Below, in pieces: positions 12,616 through 24,026 of a DNA stretch of 64,000 nucleotides. Each line of letters starts with the position of its first letter. Position 1 is the stretch's first letter. The notes beneath the pieces are model-generated. The model did not search any database and was not told the DNA's origin. It saw only the letters and a list, made by a program, of their open reading frames with translations. This stretch comes from Lactifluus volemus (Eukaryota; Basidiomycota; Agaricomycetes; Russulales; Russulaceae). The stretch lies in contig WTXI01000004.1 in assembly GCA_022376515.1 (NCBI GenBank), positions 1,364,001 to 1,428,000 of the forward strand, read 5' to 3'. Position numbers and translations under genes: made by a program.

Positions 12616-13520
12616 ATGTTCACGACCGTGGCCCGCTCATTGGCCAAATCCCTCAAACCTTCCTCGAAACGATGGCTGGCGGACCATTTTGACGATCCCT
12701 ATGTTCGCCAACGCCTCTCTCACCCGGCCCAATACCGTTCTCGCTCAGCATTCAAATTACTCGAGATCGATGACCGTCACCGCCGCTTTCTGCGCGCCCC
12801 CGATGTTCGTGCGGTGGTAGACCTCGGTGCAGCACCAGGCGGATGGAGTCAAGTTGCCGCAGGGTTTATGGGATGGCGCGGAGAGACGTGGGCACAGGCG
12901 CGTTCAGAGCAACGATTCGACCAGGGCGATGTACGCTGGGGACTCAATTTCGACGCGCCCAGCCAGAACTGGAGTGAAGGTGCCGAGGATGGAAAGGCGG
13001 AGGCGGAGGGTAGAGGCGTCGTGATTGCAGTGGATAGGCTGAGGATAACCCCCATCCCGGGCGTGCACACACTTCAGGCAGACTTTCTTGCACCCGAGAC
13101 GGCGCTGATGGTCGATGCTATCATACGCGCCAAAGCCAATCCGGATGGCAAGGCGGATGTCATACTGTCGGACATGGCAGCCAACGCGACCGGCAATCGA
13201 ACACACGACACACAGGACGCCATCGACATCTGTCACGCGGTGTGGGATTTCACGCGCAAGCATCTACGAACAGCGCAGAGCCTCGGACGCAGTCAGGCGG
13301 GGTCTTGTTGTGAGTGTGCCATTTGCAACCTTTGACAAGATGATCAAAACACAAATGATGATGTAGGCTCAAACATTTCGAACATCCAGACTTGCAACAA
13401 TTCCGCAAATTTTACCTCAACCCAAACTTTCATCATGTACTGTATGTCAAACCGAACTCTAGCAGGTCTGCCTCGAGAGAGGCCTATTGGTTGTGTTTTG
13501 GCTTCAAAGGAGAGACTTGA
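12616..13520 (+). CDS. MRM2: FtsJ-type mitochondrial 21S rRNA 2'-O-ribose methyltransferase
   Basis: S-adenosylmethionine-dependent methyltransferase of the RrmJ/FtsJ family; by homology to yeast Mrm2 it methylates a uridine in the large mitochondrial rRNA. Seen: start at 12616 with a basic, Ser-rich leader fit for mitochondrial import; YRSRSAFKLLEID with the first catalytic Lys; SAM motif VVDLGAAPGGWSQVA; VHTLQADF; DVILSDMAANATGNR with the catalytic Asp; and LLKHFEHPDLQQFRKFYL with another catalytic Lys. The last exon ends EAYWLCFGFKGET at 13520. A 50-base intron (GTGAGT...GATGTAG) ends at about 13365. A one-base gap in the G-run at about 13293-13300 breaks the frame just before GGVLLLKHF, most likely a sequencing undercall. 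Confidence 0.85.
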
Positions 13521-13716
13521 ATATGGCAGTTGAAGATAGTTTGATCCGCCCAGATGTAAAGTCAGGTTGGAGACGTCAAAGTACAGTACTCACACATAAT
13601 TAGTATTTCAAGAAATAATGATCGTACAACTATCCCTGATCCACAAGTTATCAATTACATTACACTGTGTTCATTCCAGTCTTGTCGACGCAACGAGAAG
13701 CAGTAAAATGATAAGT

Positions 13717-13893
13717 GCCGAAGCCGTAGAGGGTGTGACCAGAACGTTCGAGGACATAAACGACGTCCAGTGCGGTGTGATTCCAAAGTGAATGACGCTC
13801 CCGGACACTCGGACAACAGACTCCACGAGTGTCCTCATAGATATGTCCAGAGATACGCTTCACACGGCCACGACGGGCAAGGCGGCGAATGGC
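13717..13893 (-). pseudogene. truncated histone H4 relic
   Basis: Seen on the minus strand from 13893: [20 protein letters not shown] then DTRGV, a near-exact match to histone H4 residues of the first and second alpha helices, followed after a short scrambled stretch by [20 protein letters not shown], the H4 C-terminal region. The intervening roughly 30 residues (normally LKVFLENVIRD...TEHAKRKTV) are reduced to about 15 out-of-frame ones, and there is a foreign tail instead of a stop after GFGG. The N-terminal tail (SGRGKGGKGLGKGG type) is not found upstream, although a CCTTCCAG acceptor-like site sits just before the first codon. It cannot form a histone fold and is most likely a decayed H4 gene copy. 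Confidence 0.8.
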
Positions 13894-14017
13894 CTGGAAG
13901 GGTAGGAGATAAGGATGGTATTAAGATCACCGCTTAAGCTTCAAGCTTCGGCGATGGCCGGTCGACGAACATTGGGTGACTCGGGATTGATTTAGACCAC
14001 AAAACACGGGCGAACAA

Positions 14018-15665
14018 ATGTCACCTCAGGCAACACCGGACGAAAGATATCACTTAATAACGCGACGTCTGCAGGAGGTCCTCGGTGGAGAAGCGATCAA
14101 GGCGTTGCTCGTCCAGGGAAAGACTCCCAAGTGCTACTGGGGTATGTCTTAACTATCTTACATAGGAATTCGTTCTAATCCTAAACCAGGGACCGCACCG
14201 ACTGGTAGACGTGAGTTACAGTCGTCGACACCACCGTGATAACAATTGATCCCCTCTTTGTTCAGCGCATGTCGGATATTTTGTCCCTCTAACCAAGATC
14301 GCAGACTTTCTGAGGGCAGATGTCGAGGTGCGCGTACCAAGGAGCGCGTTCCATTCCGTTTGCACAGCTAACTTTTGACCTGCCAGGTCAAGATTCTGCT
14401 CGCTGGTCCGCATAACCACAATTTGCGAATTCTACAATTCTTGACGCGCATACACAGATATACATGCCTTCCTCGACAACATGAAAGCACCTCTCGAATT
14501 AGTCCGGCATCGCACCAAGTATTACAAATTTGTCCTCCTGGCCGTCTTCGAATCACTTGGCATTCCTACTTCAAAACTCACCTTTGTCGAAGGTTCGTCT
14601 TATCAGCTTACAAAGGAGTATAACCTCGACAACTATCGATTATGCGCGACGGTGACGGAGCACGATGCCAAAAAGGCTGGCGCAGAGGTCGTAAAGCAGG
14701 TTGAGAGTCCGCTGCTCAGTGGCCTGCTCTATCCCGGTTTACAAGCTCTAGACGAGCAGTATCTGGATGTGGACTTTCAGTTTGGCGGGGTCGACCAGGT
14801 GCGCGCGCACGTAGTGTGCAACGTGTCAGGATTTCTCATCGGTGATGGTGATGGCAGCGGAAGATCTTTACCTTTGCAGAGCTCTACCTCCCACGACTTG
14901 GCTACGCCAAGCGTGCCCATCTTATGAATGCCATGGTCCCTGGCCTAGCAGGCGGAAAAATGTCCTCCTCTGATCCAGACTCAAAGATGACTTTCTCGAC
15001 CCTCCCGACGCCGTGCGCCGTAAGATAAAAAAAGCGTTCTGCGAGGAGGGTAACGTCGAAGACAACGGCTTACTCGCGTTCGTCGAAGCCGTCCTCATCC
15101 CCATATCGCAACTTCGCCTTGAACGCGCAGCAGTCAAGGCTGACGGTTCTGATCTCCTCGAGCTGCAGCACGGTACCGCCGGTGCAAATCAGGAAGAGCA
15201 AAAGTCGTTTGCGCTGGAAGGATCGCCCGCGGGTACGGTGTTCAGCGTGTCGAGGGACGACAAGTTCGGCGGTCCAATGCACTTTTCCAACTACAGCGCG
15301 CTCAGGGAGGCCTTTGAGAAACGTGAAGTACACCCGAAGGACTTGAAGGGCGCCGTGGCAGACGCTCTCGTCAATCTCCTTGCGCCGATCCGCAGGCGAT
15401 TCGAAGAAAGCAAGGAGTGGCAGGATGTGACCGAGTTGGCCTATCCTTCCCCTATGCCGGAAAAAAAGAAGAAAAAGGCGCGTGTACCTATCGCGCCAGT
15501 ACTCCTGACACGTTGACTGAGAGTGATATGGAAAAGGTCTACCACCCACCCCCGCCGGGCAAAGGGAGGGATGCGAATGCGGCGACTGTTGTACCTGCAA
15601 CTCAAGTTGATGGCACACCACCTGCCAGCAATGCTGCTGAGACGGGAGCGGCAAGCACAAACTAA
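14018..15665 (+). CDS. TYS1: cytoplasmic tyrosyl-tRNA synthetase
   Basis: Class Ic aminoacyl-tRNA synthetase charging tRNA-Tyr. Seen: start [19 protein letters not shown] at 14018; KTPKCYWG joined to [20 protein letters not shown], where PHVGY is the HIGH-type ATP motif; [46 protein letters not shown]. An intron (GTGCGC...ATGGCAG) joins DQ to [19 protein letters not shown], and [12 protein letters not shown] is the KMSKS loop. A one-base gap after 14988 (normally Ile-Asp) shifts the frame, then [18 protein letters not shown] follows. The C-terminus has a Lys-rich run and, after a short intron from 15487, [10 protein letters not shown], ending at 15665. At least five introns. The single gap is most likely an undercall of a T pair. 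Confidence 0.9.
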
Positions 15666-15875
15666 AATGTTGCAGTCCATAGATATCCAGACCCGCGCTG
15701 TACCAGTTCCAACAGGAATTTCATACGAGGCAACCGCCTATCGATGTCCAAGTTGGACGGTTTAGTGCAAGTGTTACGTCAGAGTTATAGATAGCAGGAG
15801 TATAAGATAAAATATAGGTATGGTCATGAGGCCGATGAGGAGGTAGCTTGCTCTCCGAGCAGTACAAGTCTATCT

Positions 15876-17123
15876 TCATTGGTTTTTCTTGCCGTCGGCT
15901 CGGCGTTCTACCTCCTTTTCTGCGGCGAAACCTGCTTTCTCCTCCTCTGCAACCATCTTTTCCTCAATAGCCTTCCGCTGCGCATCATTGAGGCCCTTGG
16001 TAGCAGCGCGAATGCGCGCACGGTACGCCCGATACTTGTTGTCTGTTCCAAGGAGGCGGTCCCACCACCGGAATGACGTAGAAAAGTTATTCACAAAGGC
16101 CATATGATGAAAGTCGTGATGCTCGGCTCCCGACCAAAATGGTACAATGTGCTGAAGCGACCAGGGGAAATCTTTCATTCATTTCAAATGTCAATGCAAT
16201 TTCGAAAGAATAGGAGAGGAATGACTGACCATAACCTGAATGGGCGTCGATGGCTTGGAAAAGGCGAAGGGTAATCCAGATATACACCGTGAGGATGTGC
16301 AAATCTGGCCTGAACCAGCAGTAGAGCAACGGTCCAAAGATGGTTCCCGTTCCAGAATCATAACTTCCAGGGGTGTGCGTACTCTGCAGCAAGGCCAAAG
16401 GGCGCGGAATATTTGTGGTGGAGCTTATGGATATGTTTGTAGAGTAAGGGCGTGTGGAGAAGTTGATGAGCTGTGAGAACATATACGAGGTTAGCAAGGA
16501 TTGGGGAACCAAAGGCCAAAACGTAGCGGGAACCAACGAACAGAAATAGTGGAACATGTCCTCGAAAACGAAGAAAAACGCAAGTTGTGGGAGCATGAAT
16601 TGCCACGTCGGGAAAGGCACCTGCCAGTGCTCATGCCAAAGGATTCAGCGACAGGGTGGAACAGGAAGATCTTTCAAAGCCGGTCAGAAAAAAACAGAAC
16701 AATCAAGTGACGGTATAAGACTCACAGCTGGCGCCTCAACAGTAAAGTGAGAAAATAGAACACCCTTGGTGCACTCCCACTGCTCCTGTGGTGTTGGTAC
16801 CTTTGCAGGTTGCAATTTCCACTTGCGGAATATGGGATGGCATCGATGATGATCCAGGGTAGCAACGACCGAAATAGACGGACTGTGTAAGAGAATATGA
16901 AACCTTTTTGTCGAAAAGCGAAGTGAGTTGAAAAGAAACGGACCTCATGGAGGATGAAGGAAGCAATGCCGGTCGCAATAACGGGATTGCCAATCCACAA
17001 GTACCACGCCATCCAGTTCTTCTCAAACCAATTAAGCTGTGTGTAGTCTACATTCAAAGTAGCGTAGAGGTCGGAAGCTGTGAGGTGGGCAGGGGAGCCC
17101 ACATGAGTGGCATTAAACGACAT
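15876..17123 (-). CDS. ERG25: C-4 methylsterol oxidase (ergosterol pathway)
   Basis: Membrane di-iron oxygenase of the ER that starts removal of the C-4 methyl groups in ergosterol synthesis. Seen: start [14 protein letters not shown] at 17123; [48 protein letters not shown]; and the three His clusters [25 protein letters not shown] and [20 protein letters not shown]. The Lys-rich end contains a C-terminal KKNQ. Intron joins are clean. Five one-base gaps break the frame, near 16860 (C pair), 16829 (T pair), 16623 (T pair), 16370 (C run) and 16353 (G pair). Each is repaired by lengthening a homopolymer by one base and every flanking residue matches the family. I read it as a functional gene with undercalls, but real decay is possible. 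Confidence 0.8.
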
Positions 17124-17384
17124 GGTAGGGGATGGAACGGGAAGAATAACGCGCAACAAGCATTATAAATATCATTTTCGTTCATGCAAAATGGTCCGAG
17201 ACGCGACTATTTTTTTTTGGTCATTTTAGGCGCTGAGCTAAAATAGAAGTTCTTTCTCAGACATAAACTCTGGACTCGGATTTGTTGAGCAGTTGTTCAG
17301 ATATACTTGACATATAACACAAGATGAAAGTAGGGCCATAGAAGTCAACTTTTATAAATCTAACCAGGCTTCCTCATTCGGCGC

Positions 17385-19864
17385 TCATTTGCCGTTTACG
17401 GCACCATTGACCTGCGATAGTGCCGCATCGGCCTTGCGCAGGTCACCTTCGCTGAGGGACTTGAACGGCCCACCGCCAGGTGTGCTGGCGCCAGACAGAA
17501 CCGATGATGCGCGAGAACGAACCTTCATCACTAGCGGGCTACGATAGCATGTCAACAGCGGTTTGATAGAAGAACCGTCAGGGTACGTACAAGGGATAGC
17601 TGTCCTCTTCGTCCTCATGCGCCTGTGGCCACTGGAACCCTCCGCGATAATCACTGGTCGCGAGCGCTTGCATCTGTAGAAAACTGTCAAACGCACCATC
17701 AACAGCCAATGTTGAGAGAAACGACGTACCTCTTCGGTCAATGTACCTATGTCCCCCGGTGTTGCAAAGCCCGTCATCTTGAACCTCGGACTTGCCGGTG
17801 TGCTGATCGCCAATTTCTCCGGACCCGAAGCAAAGTCGAAATCATCCTCTGTATCACTGCTGGCATAGAATGCATCGGGGTACGCGCGGCGAAGCCCGAG
17901 CTGTCGAGCTTTGGAATACTCGATACCAAGATTCTTCCAATCCAGCAGCGGTGACAGTCGCTCGACGCGGTTACGTTGATTGATTCGTTGTCGCCGCGTC
18001 TTTAGCGTGAATGAGAAAAGGTACTCGGAAAGCTGGCTGACGGATTCCTCAGGAGATTTCATTCTCCTATCCACAATATAGCATCCTTCATCATCCGGTC
18101 GCTCAATCATGTCTTGCATGAAGCAGCCGAAACCCGACAAGTTGGTCGTTATGGAAGGAATACCCATCTACTCACAGTCGTCAGTCGAAACCCGGGAAGC
18201 GCACAAAGAGAGCCACCACATACGACGGTGCACTCGGCAGGCGTATAACCCCATGGTTCGTAATAGCTGGGAAACACCCCGAGGTGGCACCCTCTGACAA
18301 ACTCTTCATAGTCCATACCAAGTACCGGGTTATTTGCATTTAGAAAATCCGGGTGAAAGACAATCTTTACGCGGTCATGCGACGAGTTGAAAAGTTTCAC
18401 GCGTCGTACTTGATTCAGAATGGGATCGTTCGAGTCATCTGACATGTTGTGTGTTGTCACGGCTGGGAGAGAGTTGCGTTTGAGCGCAAAGATGCGTCGC
18501 TTCAGCTGCACCTTGTCCTCCTCAGAGAGTAGATGTTCCGGGGTGGGGAGCTTTGAAAAGTCGCTTGCGTATTCTGTAAGCGGGGGGTACGTTCCCTCAA
18601 ATGAGGGGAAAGCATACCCGTTTGATTGTACCGCCATGTCAAAGAGGCGCGCCCCAATCCGGTTCTGAATCTCTGTCACTGTATCCTTCAGCTGCTTTGT
18701 AACAGCTTGGCCCTTCAGCGAGTCGATGGTGTACGAGTGTGTCTGAGCGGGAGTGATGATGAACGCGACGATAGTAACCGACGAACCCGATGACTGTAGC
18801 CGATAGTTGAGACGCGCGAGAGCCTCGATGAACATGTCAAGTCCCTTATTTCTATATTCGTAACGGCCAGCAGAGAATATGTAGAGGGTCTTGTCGAGGT
18901 CAAAATCGACATGTCCGTAAAAGTGACCCCGGACAAACTCGTTGATCTTCTCCTTAGAGGTCGAGTGAAGGTTCTGGAACTCGTGCATGGCCTGGAACTT
19001 GACGACGTTCAATCCGTTTGGCAACACACCGTCGGGTTTGCGTTTCAATAAATGTTCGGCTTCGTAGGCGGTGATATGGGAGACAGTGGTGAAGACATCC
19101 GCGCAGTGTGCGGCCGAGCGTTCGACGCAATACCGATGGTAAATACCACGCTTTCCGGCTTCGTGGTCAACATCGAAGTATTGAAGGTTGTTGTAAAAGT
19201 CGACCGAACCAGCACAGAGGTATCGACCCAGGAGGGTTGCGTGGGTAGTGAAGACTGTGGTGACATCTATGTGGCGCTTCCGGCAGAGAGGAATGGCGAC
19301 CCCAGCCTGCCATTCGTGAAAATGGGCAACGACGGCGGTGGAAAGCTGCCGGGAGAGATACTGAAACGCGAGGGAAAAAAAACTTAGTGCGGACTCGGGA
19401 ACAAGAGAAGGACAACGGACCTCGCCCAGGAACCAAGCGACGACGTAGCCAAAAACGATACTCTCATTCGTTTCGTGGTCACTGGGTGGTGTGGGAATTC
19501 CAGCCAGGTTCCAGAGATCGCCTTTCCACTCGTCAAGACGGTGATACTGGCTGCCAGTATCAAAGAGGAGGACGTGAGGATTGCCATCGATCAGCCAGCG
19601 ACCATAGAGACATTTTACGCCCTTTACACGCATCGAGTCGAGAGTGCTGGCGATATGAGGATCGGATGGTTCCTCTGCCTCCACCTCCATGGGAGCCGAT
19701 TTGTACGAGAGAGGGCCAATGAGAGTGTACCTATCACCAAACTCGGAGACGGTGACTGGTACTTTGGATTTTATGACGGTGTAGATACCGCCGACCTTGT
19801 TTGCGACCTCCCAAGCGCATTCGAAGAGGATTGGGTTACGGACATCGCGCTTATCGTCAGTCAT
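17385..19864 (-). CDS. GSY1: glycogen synthase (GT3)
   Basis: UDP-glucose:glycogen glucosyltransferase, cytosolic. Seen: preferred start [20 protein letters not shown] at 19864 (an upstream in-frame ATG at 19945 would add 27 residues of low conservation); [19 protein letters not shown], the N-terminal UDP-glucose binding loop; [65 protein letters not shown]; and [19 protein letters not shown]. An intron (GTATGT...GAGTAG, about 18168-18219) then joins to [14 protein letters not shown]. The Arg-rich cluster [20 protein letters not shown] is the glucose-6-phosphate/phosphorylation regulatory region. The Ser-rich tail is where inhibitory phosphorylation occurs in homologues. About five exons, no frameshift over roughly 2.1 kb of coding sequence. 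The symbol is by homology only; GSY1 and GSY2 cannot be separated here. Confidence 0.92.
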
Positions 19865-20720
19865 TGAAGCGGTCGATGATGTTGGGGCGCCATCAGGACA
19901 GGGCCGATCCCCGGTATAAACGTTACAATTCTGACTTTGCGTCATACTTCACACGCCGCCTCACGTTCGAGATCTTCCTACTGTACTCCCCCGCGGCTTA
20001 CTAATACCCGTAAATCTCTACAACCACCCAATCACCCCGCCAGAGCGGCTTCACCCGTTATCTACTTCTCGCATCTCAGTAGTTTGGAGTCGGTCGTTTG
20101 CCTAATCAGGAGTTCCACCCTCCATATCTCATCAACTTGAGTCCTAACGTCCAATCAAAACAGACAACTTTTGGACATGATAGCAGCAAGCTATATTTAC
20201 TCACGCCTATGATCCGGGCCGTCCATATAATGCGCAAGATATCACACTCCCATTGGACCGGCTCACTCACCCCATATTGGGACCGCGGAGGGGCAAGAGA
20301 AGCGCATCAGGCGATTTGTCGCACAGCTGAATACCATTGACTCCGAATTGCTCATGGGGTGGTCCATCGGATTCAAAAGTGCTGGCTAATCCCCTTGATC
20401 ATCGAGAAAGGCTACCCTGGTTTGGCCAGCCCTGCGTTAAAGTGAAGCAGGAACCAAGAAGAACAAGGCTGTGATGCCCGTGGGATGAACAGGGGGATTC
20501 AATAGTTTCGATGGAAATATGCGTGAATGCGTGAAGACTGCACATGCACCAAAAATTTGTGACGAGTGTCACCAGGAGCGCTGTTCTCCTAGGTGAAATT
20601 TTCGGCATGTATAAGGATGCCGTTGGTACTTATAAATCATGGCGTTTTTTACGACTCTGTTCGCCAGTAAGGTCCCATTTGCCAAAAAGTAAGCTGGAAG
20701 GTACGATGAACACATGATTT
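19865..20720. other. intergenic, no gene seen
   Basis: Upstream of glycogen synthase and downstream of the carbamoyltransferase, both on the minus strand. No convincing open frame. A CCAAT-like box lies near 20152. A promoter for glycogen synthase is expected close to 19870-20100. Confidence 0.4.
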
Positions 20721-21953
20721 CTACAGACAAGATAAAGTTGACGAACTCAAATATGCCATGATTGTCCACTTGCGGTTGTCGGCCTCCGGAAACACAAGAG
20801 ATCGTGGGCCATAGAAGACCTGGGGATCGTGGTTTGAGCTGCAGGTGCTGGTGAAGGGGAAGGAAAGCGTCAATGTACGGACCTCGTCATCAACCTCGTG
20901 CTTCTTGCGGGGTAAGCAATGCATAAACTTCCAGTCGGGGTGGGCTCCTCCTTCACGACAGAGCGCCTCGGTTACCTGGTAGCCCGCAAAGTCGCGTACA
21001 CGCTGCTCATACTCTGCTTCTTGTCCCATCGAGATCCTGATGCGATGTAGCACGGTCAATCCTCAGCGTCGACCAAGCCAGTAGCCTCAAAATAGACATA
21101 CCAAGTATCCGTAATGACTACGTTTGCGCCGTGAACCGCCTCCTTCGGATCCGTACCCCACCAGATTTTCTTATCACACTTGAGCTCCTTCACACGTTCC
21201 CACACTGGCGCAGGTGCCTGATAGACAGGCTTTGGAGGCGTCGCAATGCGCAGGTTGTGGCCGAGCCGTGGGTAAGTTACCAACATGTCATGCAACACGT
21301 TGGTAGAATCGCCGACGTATGCAATTGTCAACGGCGGGAGCTTCGGAAGCGTCGTTGTGTATGGATCTGCCGTAGATGTGGATGGAGAAGCAGAAGGGTC
21401 AAAGTGGTGTGCATGTCGTAAAGAGTGAGAAGGTCTGCAAGGGTTTGTGTAGGGTGCCAAAGTGACGAGAGTGCGTTGAGCACAGGTGCAGGAGAGTACT
21501 TTGCAAGTTCCTAAGGACACACGCATCGGTGAATATCAGAGGACACAGGGAGAGCAGTGTAAGCAAAACAAGTCTCACATACCTCGATCTCAGAGTGGTC
21601 TCCAACTCGCGCGAAAATACCTTGACACATTCCACCGATGACACGAGCAGTGTCACGCGCTGACTCACTCACCCCAAACTGTATATCTTCTTTTCCCAAG
21701 AATAATGCGCGACCGCCAAGTAAGAGCGAGGCGGTCTCTGCGGCGACGCGAGTGCGAGTGCTACGTTTTGAGAAAAGGAGGGCAATAGACTTGTTTAAAA
21801 GAGACTGGGAGGGCATACGCAGGCGGGGTTGCATCCCTAAACCGGGTATGAGCCAGGGAATCGAGAGATTCTTGAGGTGATGCGAATGGGTGACTGCATT
21901 AAGAATCTGGGGGCAGATAAATCTGCCAGAGTCATGAGATGTGGTATCATCAT
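20721..21953 (-). CDS. ARG3: ornithine carbamoyltransferase
   Basis: Makes citrulline from ornithine and carbamoyl phosphate in arginine synthesis. Seen: start near 21953 ([12 protein letters not shown]), then [36 protein letters not shown] with the STRTR carbamoyl-phosphate loop; [35 protein letters not shown] with the HPTQ motif; [17 protein letters not shown]. Introns then join to [35 protein letters not shown] (HCLP ornithine motif) and [20 protein letters not shown]. Frame breaks at about 21910 (C run before QILNAV) and 21416 (A pair) are each repaired by one base. The last residues after TIMA are atypical. No clear mitochondrial transit peptide is visible; an upstream exon is possible. 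Confidence 0.88.
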
Positions 21954-22134
21954 GATGGACGGATAGACAGAATATCAGTGAAATATGTGTCATCCTTACA
22001 ATGGGCACCAAAAGGGGAAGAAATTATATCCAACAAACTTTAAACAGTTTCTTTGCGCTCTCCCTCCCACTCTCATTTTCCCTGCACCGAGACAAGACGT
22101 GCGCGCGCTTCTTGCTCATTTATACGACCTCATT
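21954..22134. promoter_or_regulatory. divergent intergenic promoter region
   Basis: 181 bases between the start codons of the carbamoyltransferase (minus) and the GT69 gene (plus). It contains TC-rich stretches (around 22060-22080) common near fungal transcription starts. No specific factor site is claimed. Confidence 0.35.
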
Positions 22135-24026
22135 ATGGCCCCTGGTTTACGCCGACGCAATTTCTTGACACGTATCATTATTCTCATCTCGGCCGCTATC
22201 ATAATCCGTCTCGCCACCTCATCTTCGTTCTCGTCATCACCAAAGGCAAAACCGCACGAAATACAAGGACATGGAGTCCTCGACTTTGTGCATGGCTCAG
22301 AGAACGTGTTGGACGCCCGACGTTATACTTTTTTGCAGTCGCGGGTGGGGCGAGATGAGAGAGAAGACCTCATGAGCGATATCGTACGCAATGGAGTCGA
22401 TGACTACTGGGAACGCTTTCAGAAACCTTAGTGAGTTCCATATCATTGGTCAGCCCTCGAGTAATTTAGCTTTGCATAGTATCGTGGGCTCAGACACGGC
22501 ACAGATGGACGCCCAGAGTGTTATGAGTTCGATCGAGACACTCTTGTCCCTCAATGGTGGGTCGCTGCTAATTGTCCAACATTGATTCGTCCATTTGGCC
22601 AAAATAGCCAAGAGCATGCATTTGACGACCTTCTTAACAAGAATTACCTCTACTTTGTTGGGATAGTGATTCATTCGGCGGATCATTTCCTCGTTGATCA
22701 GCTCGCGGTTATCGTCCAACTTGCAAAGCGCTTTGGGCCCTCGAGGCTCTTCGTCTCCATGCTCGATTACGATTCGTCAGACTCGACGGCCACGCTCACG
22801 GATCTTTCAGAAGCAGTTCTCACCTTGTTAGGTGTCCCGTTCCGGATCAGACAGGTCCCTGGGATGACAGAGGATCCAACAGCGGCCTATTACCCTGCAG
22901 AGGAGGCTCACACACGCAACCTCGCCCTCGAACCTCTCAAGGAGCTGTATGAACGTAGAAAAATCAAATTCCATCGCGTCATCTGGCTCAAGGGATTCAC
23001 ATGTCCTAATGACATTCTGGAGACGATCAAAGTCAGTGATGCAAATGATGCAGCTATGGTTTGCGGCATGGACTGGGCAGAGCATAATGGCTTCTTCATC
23101 TTCTCCGATCGGTAAGCACTTAAATATAAACCGATTCCATTTGTTCTCTACCTCATTTCTTTAAGATGGCGCACTCGCGATATTAACGGAGATCAGTTCC
23201 GGCAATCAAAGTCGTCCTCCAAACCTGACGCCGTCCCTCCGCGGGACAAAGTTGGTGCCGCCCGCTACTCGCAACACTTGCCTTTTCAAGTGTTCTGCTG
23301 CGAGTCCGGGACTCATGTTATTGACCCTGCTCAGTCGTACTACAGGGGAATATCGTACCGCGCAGGCACGGATTTCCACAATTCTTCTGCTCCAGACGCT
23401 ATTCCGAACGTCCACCAGACGCACCGTGTTTAGACAGTAGCCAGGCATGGTTTTGCAGAGACCTATGGCTTCAGAAGGCTCGCGAAGGTGTACAGGAAAT
23501 GGATGCGAGCAATTCTGCCGCTCGTCGTAAGCGAGCACTGGACGAGGAAGACGACGTGAACATGGGACACCCCCACCGTTTGCCAAATGACGCCGATTCT
23601 GACGCGAATGCAGGCTCCGATTACGACGCGATGCCTGATTCGGATGTCCCAGTCGAGGAGGACTTATCGGCATCAACACGCCTGTCCATTCCCAATTCTC
23701 TTTTTCGGCCTGCCCGGATCCTTGTGAATCCTCGTTGTGTGACTACATACGCAGGAGTCAGCCATACCCAACTTGCACTGGATCTTTTCGGCTCCGAGGG
23801 CGAGGACCACGGTTTAGGTGGGGCAGGGAAGTATGTCCTGGATGATTGGGAAGGCGCGCCCGAAAGCTTCGTTTGTCAAGAGCAAAAGTAGGCATGATTT
23901 TGTGGTTGATTGTTGCCATGCACTCACAACTTTGATCTCTGTAGGCAAACAGGTGGCCGAAAAGCTACAAAAACCCAACGCAGATTGGCCTACTCCATTC
24001 ATGAGGATCTGCAGAGATATCTTTAA
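22135..24026 (+). CDS. GT69 glycosyltransferase (CAP59/CMT1 mannosyltransferase family)
   Basis: Golgi type II membrane glycosyltransferase; relatives in Cryptococcus (Cap59, Cmt1) act in capsule and wall mannan synthesis. Seen: start MAPGLRRRNFLTRIIILISA with one N-terminal membrane anchor; exon 2 with DGRPECYEFDRD, WWVAANCPTLIRPF, RLFVSMLDYDSSDSTATLTD, ALTLEPLKEL-like and KFHRVIWLKGFTCPNDILE; then AAMVCGMDWAEHNGFFIFSD. An intron leads to WRTRDINGDQF, VFCCESGTHVIDPAQSYYRG and CRDLWLQKAREG. An acidic segment and ARILVNPRCVTTYAGVSHTQ follow. A final intron (GTAGGC...CTGTAG) leads to the TAA at 24024-24026. The frame shifts near 23430 (before CLDSSQAWF), and the first intron phase is not clean. 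Donor sugar and acceptor cannot be told from sequence. Confidence 0.82.

Noticed and set aside
13660..13900. Functional histone H4 variant
   Set aside because: Too much of the central histone fold is missing, the frame is scrambled there, and there is an extended foreign tail.
14795..14857. Apparent frameshift in tyrosyl-tRNA synthetase after FGGVDQ
   Set aside because: It is an intron: GTGCGC donor and GCAG acceptor restore [12 protein letters not shown].
18168..18219. Apparent frameshift in glycogen synthase after AECTV
   Set aside because: A GTATGT...GAGTAG intron joins AECTV to [12 protein letters not shown] in frame, so no break exists.
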